From contig CAWIMC010000018.1 in the NCBI GenBank assembly GCA_963837005.1, positions 124,001 through 188,000 of the forward strand: a stretch of DNA of 64,000 nt. The letters run 5' to 3'. This DNA comes from CALDTK01 sp963837005. Its GTDB lineage: Bacteria > Bacteroidota > Bacteroidia > Chitinophagales > Saprospiraceae. Shown piece after piece: positions 34,008-42,729 of the stretch. The first letter of the stretch is position 1. Each line of letters opens with the position of its first letter. The translations under genes and the position numbers were made by a program. The notes below the pieces were generated by a model that was not told the origin of the DNA, ran no database searches, and saw only the letters and a program-made list of their open reading frames with translations.

Positions 34008-35321
34008 ATGGAAGCAACTACCGCCACCGCCCAGTATAAAGTAAAAGACATCAATCTCGCCGATTGGGGTCGCAAAGAAATCGAGCTCGCCGAGGCTGAG
34101 ATGCCTGGCCTCATGGCCCTCCGCGAGGAGTATGGCCCGAGCCAGCCGCTCAAAGGTGCCCGCGTAGCCGGTTGCCTTCACATGACCATCCAGACGGCCG
34201 TCCTCATCGAGACCCTCACCGCCCTCGGCGCTGAAGTCACGTGGAGCAGCTGCAACATCTTCTCTACCCAAGACCAAGCCGCGGCCGCGATCGCCGCAAC
34301 GGGGGTCCCTGTCTTTGCCTGGAAGGGCATGAACGAGGAGGAGTTCGACTGGTGCATCGAGCAGACGCTGTTCGCCTTCGAGGGCGACAAGCCGCTCAAC
34401 ATGATCCTCGACGATGGCGGCGACCTCACCAACATGGTGCTCGATCGCTTCCCAGAACTCGTCCCCAACATTAAGGGCCTCTCCGAAGAGACCACCACGG
34501 GTGTTCACCGCCTCTACGAGCGGATGAAGAAAGGAACGCTCCCGATGCCCGCGATCAACATCAACGACTCGGTCACGAAGTCGAAATTCGACAACAAGTA
34601 CGGCTGCCGTGAGTCCTGCGTGGATGCCATCCGCCGCGCTACCGACGTCATGATCGCCGGTAAGGTGGCTGTCGTCGCTGGCTACGGTGACGTCGGCAAA
34701 GGTTCGGCTGCGTCGCTGGCTGGTGCCGGTGCCCGCGTCATCATTACCGAGATCGACCCGATCTGTGCGCTTCAGGCTGCCATGGACGGCTTCGAGGTCA
34801 AGCCAATGGACAAGGCCGTCCTGGAGGCCGACATCATTGTGACCGCCACCGGTAATAAGGACATCCTCGTCGGACGTCACTTCGAGGGCATGAAGGACAA
34901 GGCCATCGTCGCCAACATCGGTCACTTCGACAACGAGATCGACGTGTCTTGGCTCAAGAAAAACCACGGCTCGACCCTCGTCAACATCAAGCCCCAGGTC
35001 GACAAGTACACCATCGGCGACCACGACATCATCCTCCTTGCTGAGGGACGTCTGGTCAACCTCGGTTGCGCCACCGGCCACCCGAGCTTCGTGATGTCGA
35101 ACTCGTTCACCAACCAGGTCCTCGCCCAGCTCGAGCTCTGGCAGAACGTCGACAAGTACGAGAACAAGGTCTACATGCTGCCCAAGCACCTCGACGAGAA
35201 GGTAGCCAAGCTGCACCTCGCCAAGATCGGCGTCGAGCTCGAAACCCTCTCGAAAGACCAGGCCGAGTACATCGGCGTCGAGACTGACGGCCCGTACAAG
35301 CCGGAGTACTACCGGTACTAG
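34008..35321 (+). CDS. ahcY: Adenosylhomocysteinase
   Basis: 437 residues. It cleaves S-adenosylhomocysteine to homocysteine and adenosine with a bound NAD. Seen: MTIQTAVLIETL, SCNIFSTQDQAAAAIAA, the catalytic ESCVDAIRRATDVMIAGK, the NAD loop VVAGYGDVGKGSAASL (about 222-237), IGHFDNEIDV and the C-terminal KPEYYRY. It uses strongly preferred codons, lacks mini-hairpin insertions, and has its own promoter and terminator, which fits a highly expressed monocistronic gene. A long open frame on the opposite strand is a shadow. Confidence 0.96.
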   Translation: MEATTATAQYKVKDINLADWGRKEIELAEAEMPGLMALREEYGPSQPLKGARVAGCLHMTIQTAVLIETLTALGAEVTWSSCNIFSTQDQAAAAIAATGVPVFAWKGMNEEEFDWCIEQTLFAFEGDKPLNMILDDGGDLTNMVLDRFPELVPNIKGLSEETTTGVHRLYERMKKGTLPMPAININDSVTKSKFDNKYGCRESCVDAIRRATDVMIAGKVAVVAGYGDVGKGSAASLAGAGARVIITEIDPICALQAAMDGFEVKPMDKAVLEADIIVTATGNKDILVGRHFEGMKDKAIVANIGHFDNEIDVSWLKKNHGSTLVNIKPQVDKYTIGDHDIILLAEGRLVNLGCATGHPSFVMSNSFTNQVLAQLELWQNVDKYENKVYMLPKHLDEKVAKLHLAKIGVELETLSKDQAEYIGVETDGPYKPEYYRY

Positions 35322-35343
35322 CGGAGAGGTTCAATGCGAGATT

Positions 35344-35379
35344 AAAAGGGTCCGTCGACGCAAGTCGGCGGACCCTTTT
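35344..35379 (+). terminator. Rho-independent terminator of ahcY
   Basis: A 16-bp stem, AAAAGGGTCCGTCGAC with one G-T mismatch against GTCGGCGGACCCTTTT, is closed by a GCAA tetraloop and followed by TTTTC. It starts 23 bases after the ahcY stop. The A-tract on the left makes it usable in both directions, also for the convergent gene at 35427. Confidence 0.9.
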
Positions 35380-35426
35380 CATTCGAGGCTATAGATGCCG
35401 TACATATTCACAGGAAGCAGCTTTCG

Positions 35427-36074
35427 CTAAAACCGCCTACCGATGGTGAGCATAGAATTTGCAGCACCGCCACTGTTGGACAAAATCCCACCAGAGCTAC
35501 CGTACAGGGGGTTGACTTGTCTCTCCAAAATGCTAGTAACCCCAAACTGCGCCCCGATAATGAAGTTCTTCGGTAACTTGTACTGGTAACCGAGCGCAAA
35601 GGAGAAGCCGGGACCGGTAAGGCGCTCGGTGCGCGACGAGGGCGCGACAGTCTGGAGTTCTCGGACGGCCGCGGTCCATTCGGCGGTATCGTCACTCGGT
35701 AACTCCGCGAGCAAAGCACCCTCGCCGAACCACTGCCCCCGACTTCCTCTGCCGCCGAAATACTTGCGGTAGCCAGCGGCCAGCAGCAGACTGCGGTACC
35801 GTGTGATAACGTCGCCGCCGTACAAGGTCTGCCCCAGGGTCGCCGAATAGATCGATGGCCTGCCCCGGTTCGCATAGTACTGCACCTCCGCGAATACGCC
35901 ACTCCCCGGCCCCAAGGCATACTCGTATTTGGCGTTGAAGTGCCGTCCGACCAGCAGGACGGCCTTCGTGGAGACGAAGTGCCGACCTACCGCCGGCTCG
36001 GTGTCTTGCGCGGCAACCAAGCGGGAGCCTACGCAAATCAAGAGCAGCAGCAGATATCTCATACGATCGTTCAT
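35427..36074 (-). CDS. Outer-membrane beta-barrel protein
   Basis: 215 residues with a signal peptide (MRYLLLLLICVGSRLVAAQ). Alternating strands with aromatic ends, e.g. HFNAKYEYALGPGSGVFAEVQYY, SLLLAAGYRKYF, GFSFALGYQYKLPKNFIIGAQFG, fit a small barrel. Its start ATG overlaps the stop of the gene before it (ATGA), so they form an operon. A mini-hairpin with AGC/GCT stem lies at its 3' end. Confidence 0.7.
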   Translation of the reverse strand: MNDRMRYLLLLLICVGSRLVAAQDTEPAVGRHFVSTKAVLLVGRHFNAKYEYALGPGSGVFAEVQYYANRGRPSIYSATLGQTLYGGDVITRYRSLLLAAGYRKYFGGRGSRGQWFGEGALLAELPSDDTAEWTAAVRELQTVAPSSRTERLTGPGFSFALGYQYKLPKNFIIGAQFGVTSILERQVNPLYGSSGGILSNSGGAANSMLTIGRRF

Positions 36075-36754
36075 AACTTAGCATTTTGACCCGGTCGAAC
36101 GATCATGAATCCCACTGATATAGTGGCGTAGAACTCGACGTTCAACCCAACGGATGTGCTCGGAAACCCTGCAGAAGATCCGAAAGCCCCTTCGTAATAG
36201 AGTCGCTTCCAGAGGATACCACGGTAGCCGGCCTCGCTCGAGACGACGAAACTCGTGCGCTGTCGGGGACGAGCTTCGTTGATCTCGGTCCCCGTTGCTA
36301 GTACCCCCCTGTTTAAGTCCTCCCGCAGGGAGGCCAGGAGGTATTCCGCCGAGTACTTCGACCTGTGAATGAAGCCGATGGACGGCGCCACGAACAGACC
36401 GCGCATGCCCGCCTTATTGAAGAACCGAGCCCCGACGTTGGCGCTCACCTCGCGATAAATATTTGGGTAGAAGATGATGGTGTCGGGGAAGGCCCCCGGG
36501 AAGTTAAAGTTGGAATCGACGCCGAACCCTAGATTCGTACTAGGACTTTGGTAAGTCCCGTTCACGAACACCTGCATCCGCTCGCGCAGCTGGTAGGAGA
36601 GTTCGCCTCCGAGGCCGAGGTCACCGACGAGTCGGACGCCTGCGCCGATCGCCCTGTCCGGAGCATCCACGGTTACCAGTTGGGCACGGAGCGTACCCGC
36701 GGAGCAGAGCAGCAGCAGGGCGGGCGACAGCCAGCGTAAGTAGTTTATCCTCAT
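36071..36754 (-). CDS. Outer-membrane beta-barrel protein
   Basis: 227 residues. The signal peptide MRINYLRWLSPALLLLCSAGTLRAQ is followed by barrel-like strands: AIGAGVRLVGDLGLGGELSYQLRERMQVFVNGTYQ, VSANVGARFFNKAGMRGLFVAPSIGFIH and VGLNVEFYATISVGFMIV. First gene of a two-gene operon with 35427-36074. No specific function visible. Confidence 0.7.
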   Translation of the reverse strand: MRINYLRWLSPALLLLCSAGTLRAQLVTVDAPDRAIGAGVRLVGDLGLGGELSYQLRERMQVFVNGTYQSPSTNLGFGVDSNFNFPGAFPDTIIFYPNIYREVSANVGARFFNKAGMRGLFVAPSIGFIHRSKYSAEYLLASLREDLNRGVLATGTEINEARPRQRTSFVVSSEAGYRGILWKRLYYEGAFGSSAGFPSTSVGLNVEFYATISVGFMIVRPGQNAKL

Positions 36755-36843
36755 ACCAAAGACCTCGATTAGAGCAAATACCGCGCTCGTCTACGTACGA
36801 GAGGCCTCTTAGGGTATCTTGCTCATGAAAGTCTAACTACGTC

Positions 36844-38007
36844 ATGCCCTTCTACCACCGCCTCGGCCGGCTTCCGCCAAAACGACATACGCAGTTCCGC
36901 CAGCCGGACGGCTCGCTGTACCACGAGCAGCTATTCGGCACCATAGGTTTCGACGGGATGTCTTCCTTGCTGTACCACGTCCACCCACCGACGGCCGTGA
37001 CGGCGGTCGGGGAGAGTTTTGACGTAAGTCCCCAAATCGCGGACGGCAAGAACATGAAGGCGCGCAAGCTGAAGGGCTTTATGCTACCGATGGAAGGGGA
37101 CTTCTTAAGTTCTCGTACACCCGTGCTCGTGAATGACGATGTGCATTTGAGCCTAGCATCGCCGACGGAGGGTTTTGCCGAAAGGCGCTTTTACAAAAAT
37201 GCGGACGCCGACGAACTGCTCTTCGTACACCGCGGCACGGGAACGCTGCACACACTGATGGGTGACCTGGCCTTCGGGCCGGGCGACTACCTGCTCGTAC
37301 CGCGGGGCGTCATCTACCGTGCGGCCTTCGACGCGCCCGACGGCAACCGCCTGCTAATCATCGAGAGCTTCCACCCGATCTACACCCCGAAACGCTATCG
37401 TAATCACTTCGGGCAGTTGCTGGAGCACAGCCCGTACTGCGAGCGCGACCTGCGGCGACCTACGTACGTAGCACCCGTCGAGGAGGTGGGCGAGTTCGTG
37501 ATTCAGGTGAAAAAGCAGGGCACGCTGACCGACTATACCTACGCGCATCACCCTTTTGACGTGGTGGGCTGGGACGGGTACAACTACCCGTACGCCTTCT
37601 CGATCCACGATTTCGAGCCGATCACGGGGCGCGTACACCAGCCGCCGCCGGTGCACCAGACCTTCGAGACGAAGGCTTTTGTGGTGTGCAGTTTCGTGCC
37701 GCGACTTTATGATTATCATCCGCAAGCTATTCCGGCCCCATACAACCACTCCAACATCGACTCCGACGAGGTGCTGTACTACGTGGACGGTGACTTTATG
37801 AGCCGCAACGACATCGGTCCCGGCGTGCTTACGCTACACCCGGGCGGCATTCCGCACGGTCCACATCCGGGCGCCTACGAGCGCTCGATCGGGAAGTCGA
37901 GTACCGATGAGCTGGCGGTGATGGTGGACACATTCAAGCCGCTGAAGCTGACGGTGGCGGGGGCGGAGTTGGATGACGGGAAGTATTGGGAGAGCTGGGT
38001 GCATTAG
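36844..38007 (+). CDS. hmgA: Homogentisate 1,2-dioxygenase
   Basis: 387 residues. It opens the ring of homogentisate in tyrosine/phenylalanine catabolism using Fe(II). The cupin parts are ADELLFVHRGTGTLHTLMGDLAFGPGDYLLVPRG and, for iron, DEVLYYVDGDFMSR with LHPGGIPHGPHPGAYE (His and Glu ligands, about 320-345). It is shorter than the 430-450 residues of eukaryotic and proteobacterial forms, as usual for the bacterial short type. Mini-hairpins encode LPPKRH near the start and EGFAERRF just before the cupin. No other catabolic genes are next to it. Confidence 0.9.
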   Translation: MPFYHRLGRLPPKRHTQFRQPDGSLYHEQLFGTIGFDGMSSLLYHVHPPTAVTAVGESFDVSPQIADGKNMKARKLKGFMLPMEGDFLSSRTPVLVNDDVHLSLASPTEGFAERRFYKNADADELLFVHRGTGTLHTLMGDLAFGPGDYLLVPRGVIYRAAFDAPDGNRLLIIESFHPIYTPKRYRNHFGQLLEHSPYCERDLRRPTYVAPVEEVGEFVIQVKKQGTLTDYTYAHHPFDVVGWDGYNYPYAFSIHDFEPITGRVHQPPPVHQTFETKAFVVCSFVPRLYDYHPQAIPAPYNHSNIDSDEVLYYVDGDFMSRNDIGPGVLTLHPGGIPHGPHPGAYERSIGKSSTDELAVMVDTFKPLKLTVAGAELDDGKYWESWVH

Positions 38008-38112
38008 GAGTTCTCAGTCGACAGTTCTCAGTTGACAGTCTGCTCGGCTACCCTTCTTTGCGTCTCGGCTCGTCGAGCTAGCACAGCCTCTCTCCTCTTA
38101 ACTCTCGACTCT

Positions 38113-38708
38113 TTGCTCCCCACCTTCTTCCAGCTCGGCTTCCGCCACCTCACCGCCGCCGAGGCCTGGGACCATCAGCTGTTTCTGCTTACCATCGCGC
38201 TGGCGTACGCGCCGGTGCTATGGCGCAAGTGGATCGTGCTGGCGACGGTGTTCGCTCTCGGGCATACGCTCGCTATCGGCCTCACGGCAACGGGCGTACT
38301 CCCCGTCGGTATGACGTGGATCGAGCCGGGCATCGCAGGCAGTATTGTCGTCCTAGCGCTCGTGGACCTCGGCTACCTTATGCGTGACCCGTATGGGCTG
38401 CGTTTCCGCAAAACTAAATACGGGTGACCCTGCTGCTCGTGGCGGCCTTCGGCGTGTTGCACGGGATGGGCTTCGGGGGGGCCTTCGTGGCAATGTTCGG
38501 CGGTAGTGACGGCGCTGGTCAACTGCCCCAGATGCTGGCCGCCTTTGCGCTCGGCGTCGAGGCGGCACAGCTGCTGATGCTCGGTGGCCTGTGGCTCGTG
38601 TTCTACACCGTCTTCGAGATGCTACAGTGGCGACCGCTGCTGCTGCGGAAGCTGCTGTTGGGCTTCGTGATCGTGCTGGCGCTAGGGGTATTGATCTCAG
38701 CCCTGTAA
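38113..38708 (+). CDS. HupE/UreJ-family membrane protein, split by an apparent frameshift
   Basis: The first half (FFQLGFRHLTAAEAWDHQLFLLTIALAYAP ... VFALGHTLAIGLTATG) runs in one frame to a TGA at 38427. The second half (TLLLVAAFGVLHGMGFGGAFVAMFGG ... LGFVIVLALGVLISAL) starts in another frame at GTG 38424. Together they match the six-TM HupE/UreJ_2 family (FxxGFxHLxxxxDHxLFLL, then GxxHGxGF), thought to be metal-related membrane proteins. The span is 3n+2, so one base is missing or two are extra. The break falls right after a degenerate mini-hairpin (CGTTTCCGCAAAAC). TTG 38113 gives the usual family start. Alternatively these are two overlapping coupled genes. Confidence 0.75.
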
Positions 38709-38805
38709 TGCTGTGCCGCTGTATCTCGATGGGCTAGCACACCGCCCAACCGCTCTGCGTCGTTCCTTAGCACTTCCGCGCCGCTCGGCCTACAGATCTC
38801 GGCCC

Positions 38806-39351
38806 ATGACCCTACTTCTCCCCCTTCTCTTTGCGTTGCTCTCCTCGTCGGCTGTCGCCCACGACTTTCACGTCTCCCGTCTCACCGTCAACGTCGATCA
38901 CAGAGACCAGCGCGTCAAACTCACGCTCCAGACCTTCGTCGACGACCTCGAAAAGGCCATGGCCAAAGAGCACAGCCTGCCGAAGGATGCCATCGCGGAT
39001 GCGAGGGGCATGACGCAGGCGAGCCTGAATTTGCTTTCGCCAAAACAACACCCGCTCGCCGATAGCCTAGTGGAGGCCTACGTCCGGCGGCGCATCCAAC
39101 TCACGGAAGGCACTAGGCTCCTACCAGGGCTGCGCTATCTCGGGATGGAGGCGGCCGATGATCCGTATGCGATGTACCTCTACCTGAGTGCGCCCCTGCC
39201 TTCCGGCAAAACGCAGATCACAGTGCACTCGCGCTTCTTCATCGATCTGTACGGCGACCAGCAGAACGTCATCGTGTGGCAGCGGAATGGCGAGGGCGTG
39301 GATTATGATCTGCTGACGGGGCAGAAGCTCGAATGTACTTTCGGAAGTTGA
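38806..39351 (+). CDS. DUF6702-type exported protein
   Basis: 181 residues with a signal peptide (MTLLLPLLFALLSSSAVA). HDFHVSRLTVNVDHRDQRVKLTLQTFVDDLEKAM is the family opening, and it ends with MYLYLSAPLPSGKTQITVHSRFFIDLYGDQQNVIVWQRNG. It follows the HupE/UreJ gene, a common pairing in Bacteroidota, so the two may work together. Mini-hairpins encode LSPKQH and LPSGKT. Confidence 0.8.
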   Translation: MTLLLPLLFALLSSSAVAHDFHVSRLTVNVDHRDQRVKLTLQTFVDDLEKAMAKEHSLPKDAIADARGMTQASLNLLSPKQHPLADSLVEAYVRRRIQLTEGTRLLPGLRYLGMEAADDPYAMYLYLSAPLPSGKTQITVHSRFFIDLYGDQQNVIVWQRNGEGVDYDLLTGQKLECTFGS

Positions 39352-39397
39352 ATCAAAAGTGACGCCACTAAGAGACCTAAGCCGCGCAAGACAAGAA

Positions 39398-39991
39398 CTA
39401 CTGAAAGCGCTGAGCCTCGAACTTGACATTCGTAAACCTAACCGTATCGGGCAAGGGGTCCGGCCTATCCGCAGCGCCAGAGTTTAGTAGAAACGTGGCT
39501 TGTAGTTCTCCACGAAAGTAGATGGCCGTCGAATCGTAGTGCACACTGTCTATGACAAAATAGTTACTGGCACCTTCCAAAGGATAATATCGGCTAGTTA
39601 TATTATCTCCAATCATTGTACGAAAGGTGGCATATCCTAGCGAGGAATCAGAGCCACAGCCTCCTGGGTCGGCAAAGGTGAGAGCCTTGCTCACGATTCG
39701 AAACGTATCGGTATTAGTCGGCTCATCAAAGGTCATTGTTATATGTCTCCTCAGATAGTCGTTCGGATATGCTTCTGTGAACAGTAATAAATATTGTCCA
39801 CAGAATGGGTTAAAAGCGAATGCACAGTCCCACTCAAAAGTATCACCATTAAGCTGTCCACTGGCGTCACGAGCCTGCCAACCGGGATAAGCGATAGCTT
39901 GCGGGCGCTGAAAAATTTCTTCTTTACCACATGCTGAGAAACCAATAGCCAGGGAGACTATGGTGGCGGCGAAAGATTTACAGTCTATCAT
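39398..39991 (-). CDS. Lipoprotein-like protein, copy B of a tandem pair
   Basis: 197 residues. The N-terminus AATIVSLAIGFSACGKEE has a lipobox (FSAC). The body reads AYPGWQARDASGQLNGDTFEWDCAFAFNPFCGQY and ends AIYFRGELQATFLLNSGAADRPDPLPDTVRFTNVKFEAQRF. Nearly identical at both ends to 40101-40694, with a divergent middle. GC content is visibly lower than in the flanks and no mini-hairpin is present. Function unknown. Confidence 0.7.
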   Translation of the reverse strand: MIDCKSFAATIVSLAIGFSACGKEEIFQRPQAIAYPGWQARDASGQLNGDTFEWDCAFAFNPFCGQYLLLFTEAYPNDYLRRHITMTFDEPTNTDTFRIVSKALTFADPGGCGSDSSLGYATFRTMIGDNITSRYYPLEGASNYFVIDSVHYDSTAIYFRGELQATFLLNSGAADRPDPLPDTVRFTNVKFEAQRFQ

Positions 39992-40100
39992 GGTCAGGCT
40001 GGTAAAAGGTGGTAGGCGAATCTTGATGAACCGGCGCAGCAGGCGATAACTCTATGGACCCTGCACATGATGTTAAGTCTTTCCATCCCCAAATTCTCAC

Positions 40101-40694
40101 TCACTTTAACCGCTGAGCCTCAAACTTGACGTTCGTAAACCTAACCGTATCAGGCAAGGGGTCCGGCCTATCCGCAGCGCCAGCGTTTAGTAGAAACGTG
40201 GCTTGTAGTTCTCCACGAAAGTAGATGGCCGTCGAATCGTAGCGCACACTGTCTATAACCAGATAGTTTTCAGCATCGAGAAGTGGATAGTAACGACTCG
40301 TGATGCCATCCCCAATCATGGTATAAAAAGTAGAGTACCCTAGCGAGGGATTAGACCCACATCCCCCCAAATTGGCGTAGGTAAGTGCACTGCTAACGAT
40401 ACTGAGCGTATCGGAGTGGGTCGGCTCATCAAAGGTTATAGCCATCAACGTTTTTTGGTAGTCATTCGGATAAGCATCCGTTACGATTAGTCCATACTCA
40501 GTACAAAAGGTATTAAAAGAGAATGCACAGTCCCACTCAAAAGTATCACCATTGAGCTGACCGTTTGCGTAGCGGACTTCCCAACCGGGGTAAGCGATAG
40601 CTCGCGGGCGCTGAAGAATTTCTTCTTTACCACATGCTGCAAACGACGTGATCAGAGCTACTCCCATGCACGAGAGACATATGCAGCGGCTCAT
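40101..40694 (-). CDS. Lipoprotein-like protein, copy A of a tandem pair
   Basis: 197 residues: GVALITSFAACGKEEILQRP (lipobox FAAC), AYPGWEVRYANGQLNGDTFEWDCAFSFNTFCTEY, and the shared end YFRGELQATFLLNAGAADRPDPLPDTVRFTNVKFEAQRL. Its start overlaps the stop of the upstream short protein (ATGA), which suggests an operon of three or more exported proteins. Low GC suggests transfer. Confidence 0.7.
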   Translation of the reverse strand: MSRCICLSCMGVALITSFAACGKEEILQRPRAIAYPGWEVRYANGQLNGDTFEWDCAFSFNTFCTEYGLIVTDAYPNDYQKTLMAITFDEPTHSDTLSIVSSALTYANLGGCGSNPSLGYSTFYTMIGDGITSRYYPLLDAENYLVIDSVRYDSTAIYFRGELQATFLLNAGAADRPDPLPDTVRFTNVKFEAQRLK

Positions 40695-41037
40695 TGCGCG
40701 ACGAATGTAGCGCTCGCTGGAAGACCGCCTTGCCCTACCGCTGTGGCCACGTACGTACCAGAGATGAGTTGGCCTGGAAGTTCGAAGCGTATAATTTGCT
40801 CGTCGGATAGCACCGTCGTTTTGAAAGTGTATACGATTGCGCCCGTTGAGGCTTCTGAGACAGCTATATCTGTGGTGCTCGTCACCTCGAAGAAACCAAG
40901 CTTTTTAGGAGCATACGCCTCGCCACCATCAATACGCACCTCGATGCGGTCTTGAGCTACAGGCATGTCACGCTGTGCAGAGGTGATGGCCGGTAGGGCT
41001 AGGAAAGCCCCCCCAAGAATATTGTTAGAATCTTCAT
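40691..41037 (-). CDS. Short exported beta-sandwich protein, signal peptide broken at a G7 run
   Basis: From ATG 40966 a 91-residue protein is open (MPVAQDRIEVRIDGGEAY ... GQLISGTYVATAVGQG), resembling a stand-alone T9SS-like C-terminal sandwich. An ATG at 41037 reads MKILTIFLGG and then stops at once. Adding one G to the run of seven G (41008-41014) restores a full signal peptide, LGGAFLALPAITSAQRD, joined in frame to MPVAQ. So the exported form needs G8. Either a homopolymer error or a phase-variable tract. Confidence 0.65.
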
Positions 41038-41183
41038 GCTCGCAAATATAGCTGAGGAAATTACAATATTAGGCAGATAAACAAATTTGAGCAAATTATT
41101 CTTCGATTTGCTGGCCATACTCCGATTATTACTAGATCGAAGTCGCTCGATACCCATACTAACATTGGCAGTGGACATAACTG

Positions 41184-41191
41184 TACCTTTG
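41184..41191 (+). promoter_or_regulatory. Bacteroidota promoter for yidD (TTG-N16-TACCTTTG)
   Basis: TACCTTTG at 41184-41191 with TTG at 41165 gives a near-consensus promoter. Only four bases separate the box from the GTG start at 41196, so the transcript would be leaderless or nearly so. Confidence 0.65.
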
Positions 41192-41195
41192 CCCC

Positions 41196-41435
41196 GTGAC
41201 CTGGCTTTCCAAGCTCCTCATCCTCCTCGTGCGCGTCTACCAACGTGTGCTCAGCCCGCTGCTCGGCTCCAACTGCCGCTATCAGCCGACCTGCTCGCAG
41301 TACATGGTTGGTGCTATCCAGGAGTGGGGACCGTTTAAGGGCACGTGGCTCGGCCTCCGGCGCATCGCGCGCTGCCATCCCTGGGCCGGACATGGTTATG
41401 ATCCGGTGCCTAAGCGAGAGGAGGAATTGACCTAG
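41196..41435 (+). CDS. yidD: Membrane protein insertion efficiency factor YidD
   Basis: 79 residues from GTG 41196. The family sequence is complete: LLILLVRVYQRVLSPLLGSNCRYQPTCSQYMVGAIQEWGPFKGTWLGLRRIARCHPWAGHGYDPVP, with the three conserved Cys. It helps YidC insert membrane proteins. It stands alone here, not next to rpmH-rnpA-yidC. Confidence 0.93.
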   Translation: MTWLSKLLILLVRVYQRVLSPLLGSNCRYQPTCSQYMVGAIQEWGPFKGTWLGLRRIARCHPWAGHGYDPVPKREEELT

Positions 41436-41646
41436 CTCAGTCGCACTCGTGACATCAGGCACGTAGCATCGTGGTTATCTAGCTTTTCGTCACGTGACGT
41501 ACCGCGCCCGTCGAGTGGTTCCCGCGCCACGCGTTTTGGCGAAAGCCGCCCGCTGAACAAGCTACCGACAGCTGCCCGACTACCCTATTTAGGTAGGGGT
41601 GGCACCGTCCTTGAACTGGTGTAGGTACAGAAGAAAACCATTGCTA

Positions 41647-41853
41647 ATGTCCCACTCACAATCATCCAACAAACTCGTCGAGGCCTACGTCCTCATCGCC
41701 ATCGCCATCCTCTGCATGATAGGCTTCAACTACCGCACCACCGGTAAGGCCAACTTACCTGCCGACCGCCCCGTCGTGCAGGAGGTCGGGGACAATGCTG
41801 CCGTTGAGTCGGAGGCCATCGTAACCCTCTACAACGCGAAGGCCAAGCACTAG
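41647..41853 (+). CDS. Small single-TM protein
   Basis: 68 residues from ATG 41647: MSHSQSSNKLVEAYVLIAIAILCMIGFNYRTTGKANLP, one TM helix (about 12-28) followed by an acidic tail. No family recognised. Its stop overlaps the stop of the convergent hydrolase. A mini-hairpin lies in the 210-base gap upstream (41532). Confidence 0.6.
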   Translation: MSHSQSSNKLVEAYVLIAIAILCMIGFNYRTTGKANLPADRPVVQEVGDNAAVESEAIVTLYNAKAKH

Positions 41854-42692
41854 TCAGTCCCGAGCGTACGTACGTAGTCGAGCACGAGAGGGAGCGCCGG
41901 GGCGACCATGTTGTGCCCGTAGCCCTCCAGCTCGAACTGCGTTACGGCGGTATTGCCCGCCAATCGCATCATCCGCACGAAGTAGGCGTTCTCCTCGTAG
42001 CGGCCCAACAGTTCTAGTTCCGCATCACCTGTAATTACCAAGAACGGCAGCGACTGGCGCCGCACGTGGTACAGAGGCGCGAGGCTGTCCACGAGGACCT
42101 GTGTCTCCGGCATCCCACGCGCCGCCCGCTCGGTGAAGTGCGTAATCGCATGACCGCTGAGGGGCGCAGCTGCTCGTAGCTCCCGCGGGTGATGACCGTG
42201 TACGATCAGGTAACTCGTATCGAGCGCCACCATACTCGCCAAATAGCCACCTGCCGAATGCCCCGTCAGCACGACGCCGCCCGGAGCATACCCTAATGCC
42301 TCCGCCTCGTCGAGCACGTACGCCACGGCTGCCGCCGCGTCTTCGATCTTTTCCCGGACGCTCACCTCGGCCGAGAGGCGGTACCGGACCACGGCTACGG
42401 CCACCCCCTCACGTCGCAAGCCTTCCGGCAGGTGAGGCGCTCCCCCCGTAAGCCCGCCCCCGTGAAACCACACCAGCAGCGGCAGCGTACTCGCCTCGCG
42501 CGGGAGGTAAAAGTCGACTTCGCGGCGCCCAGCTCCTAGCGCAGGCGCATAGGGCCTTCCGGCAACGTAGCGGTACTCCCCGCTTACTACTTCGGGCAGT
42601 CGACCGATTTCGGGGGCGGCTTGCGCCAAAACCTGCGGTCCCCACAGCAGGGTCGAGATGCCGAAGACCAGACCGGGACCGATGTACCTCAT
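41850..42692 (-). CDS. Secreted alpha/beta hydrolase (esterase/lipase-like)
   Basis: 280 residues from ATG 42692. The signal peptide MRYIGPGLVFGISTLLWGPQVLAQ is followed by a BD-FAE/HSL-like esterase: LLVWFHGGGLTGG (oxyanion HGGG), VVLTGHSAGGYLASM (nucleophile Ser in GHSAGG), LVITGDAELEL (acid) and EGYGHNM (His). Likely hydrolyses small esters in the periplasm. The earlier in-frame ATG would overlap ligA and adds non-protein sequence. A mini-hairpin encodes VLAQA at the signal cleavage region. Confidence 0.85.
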   Translation of the reverse strand: MRYIGPGLVFGISTLLWGPQVLAQAAPEIGRLPEVVSGEYRYVAGRPYAPALGAGRREVDFYLPREASTLPLLVWFHGGGLTGGAPHLPEGLRREGVAVAVVRYRLSAEVSVREKIEDAAAAVAYVLDEAEALGYAPGGVVLTGHSAGGYLASMVALDTSYLIVHGHHPRELRAAAPLSGHAITHFTERAARGMPETQVLVDSLAPLYHVRRQSLPFLVITGDAELELLGRYEENAYFVRMMRLAGNTAVTQFELEGYGHNMVAPALPLVLDYVRTLGTD

Positions 42693-42729
42693 GGGGCTAA
42701 GATGCCGCGGCTTTCGCACCTTCGCCGAC

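Noticed and set aside
33828..35216. 462-codon open frame opposite ahcY
   Set aside because: It mirrors the strongly coding ahcY codons in the antisense frame and has no domain. GC-rich third positions keep it open.
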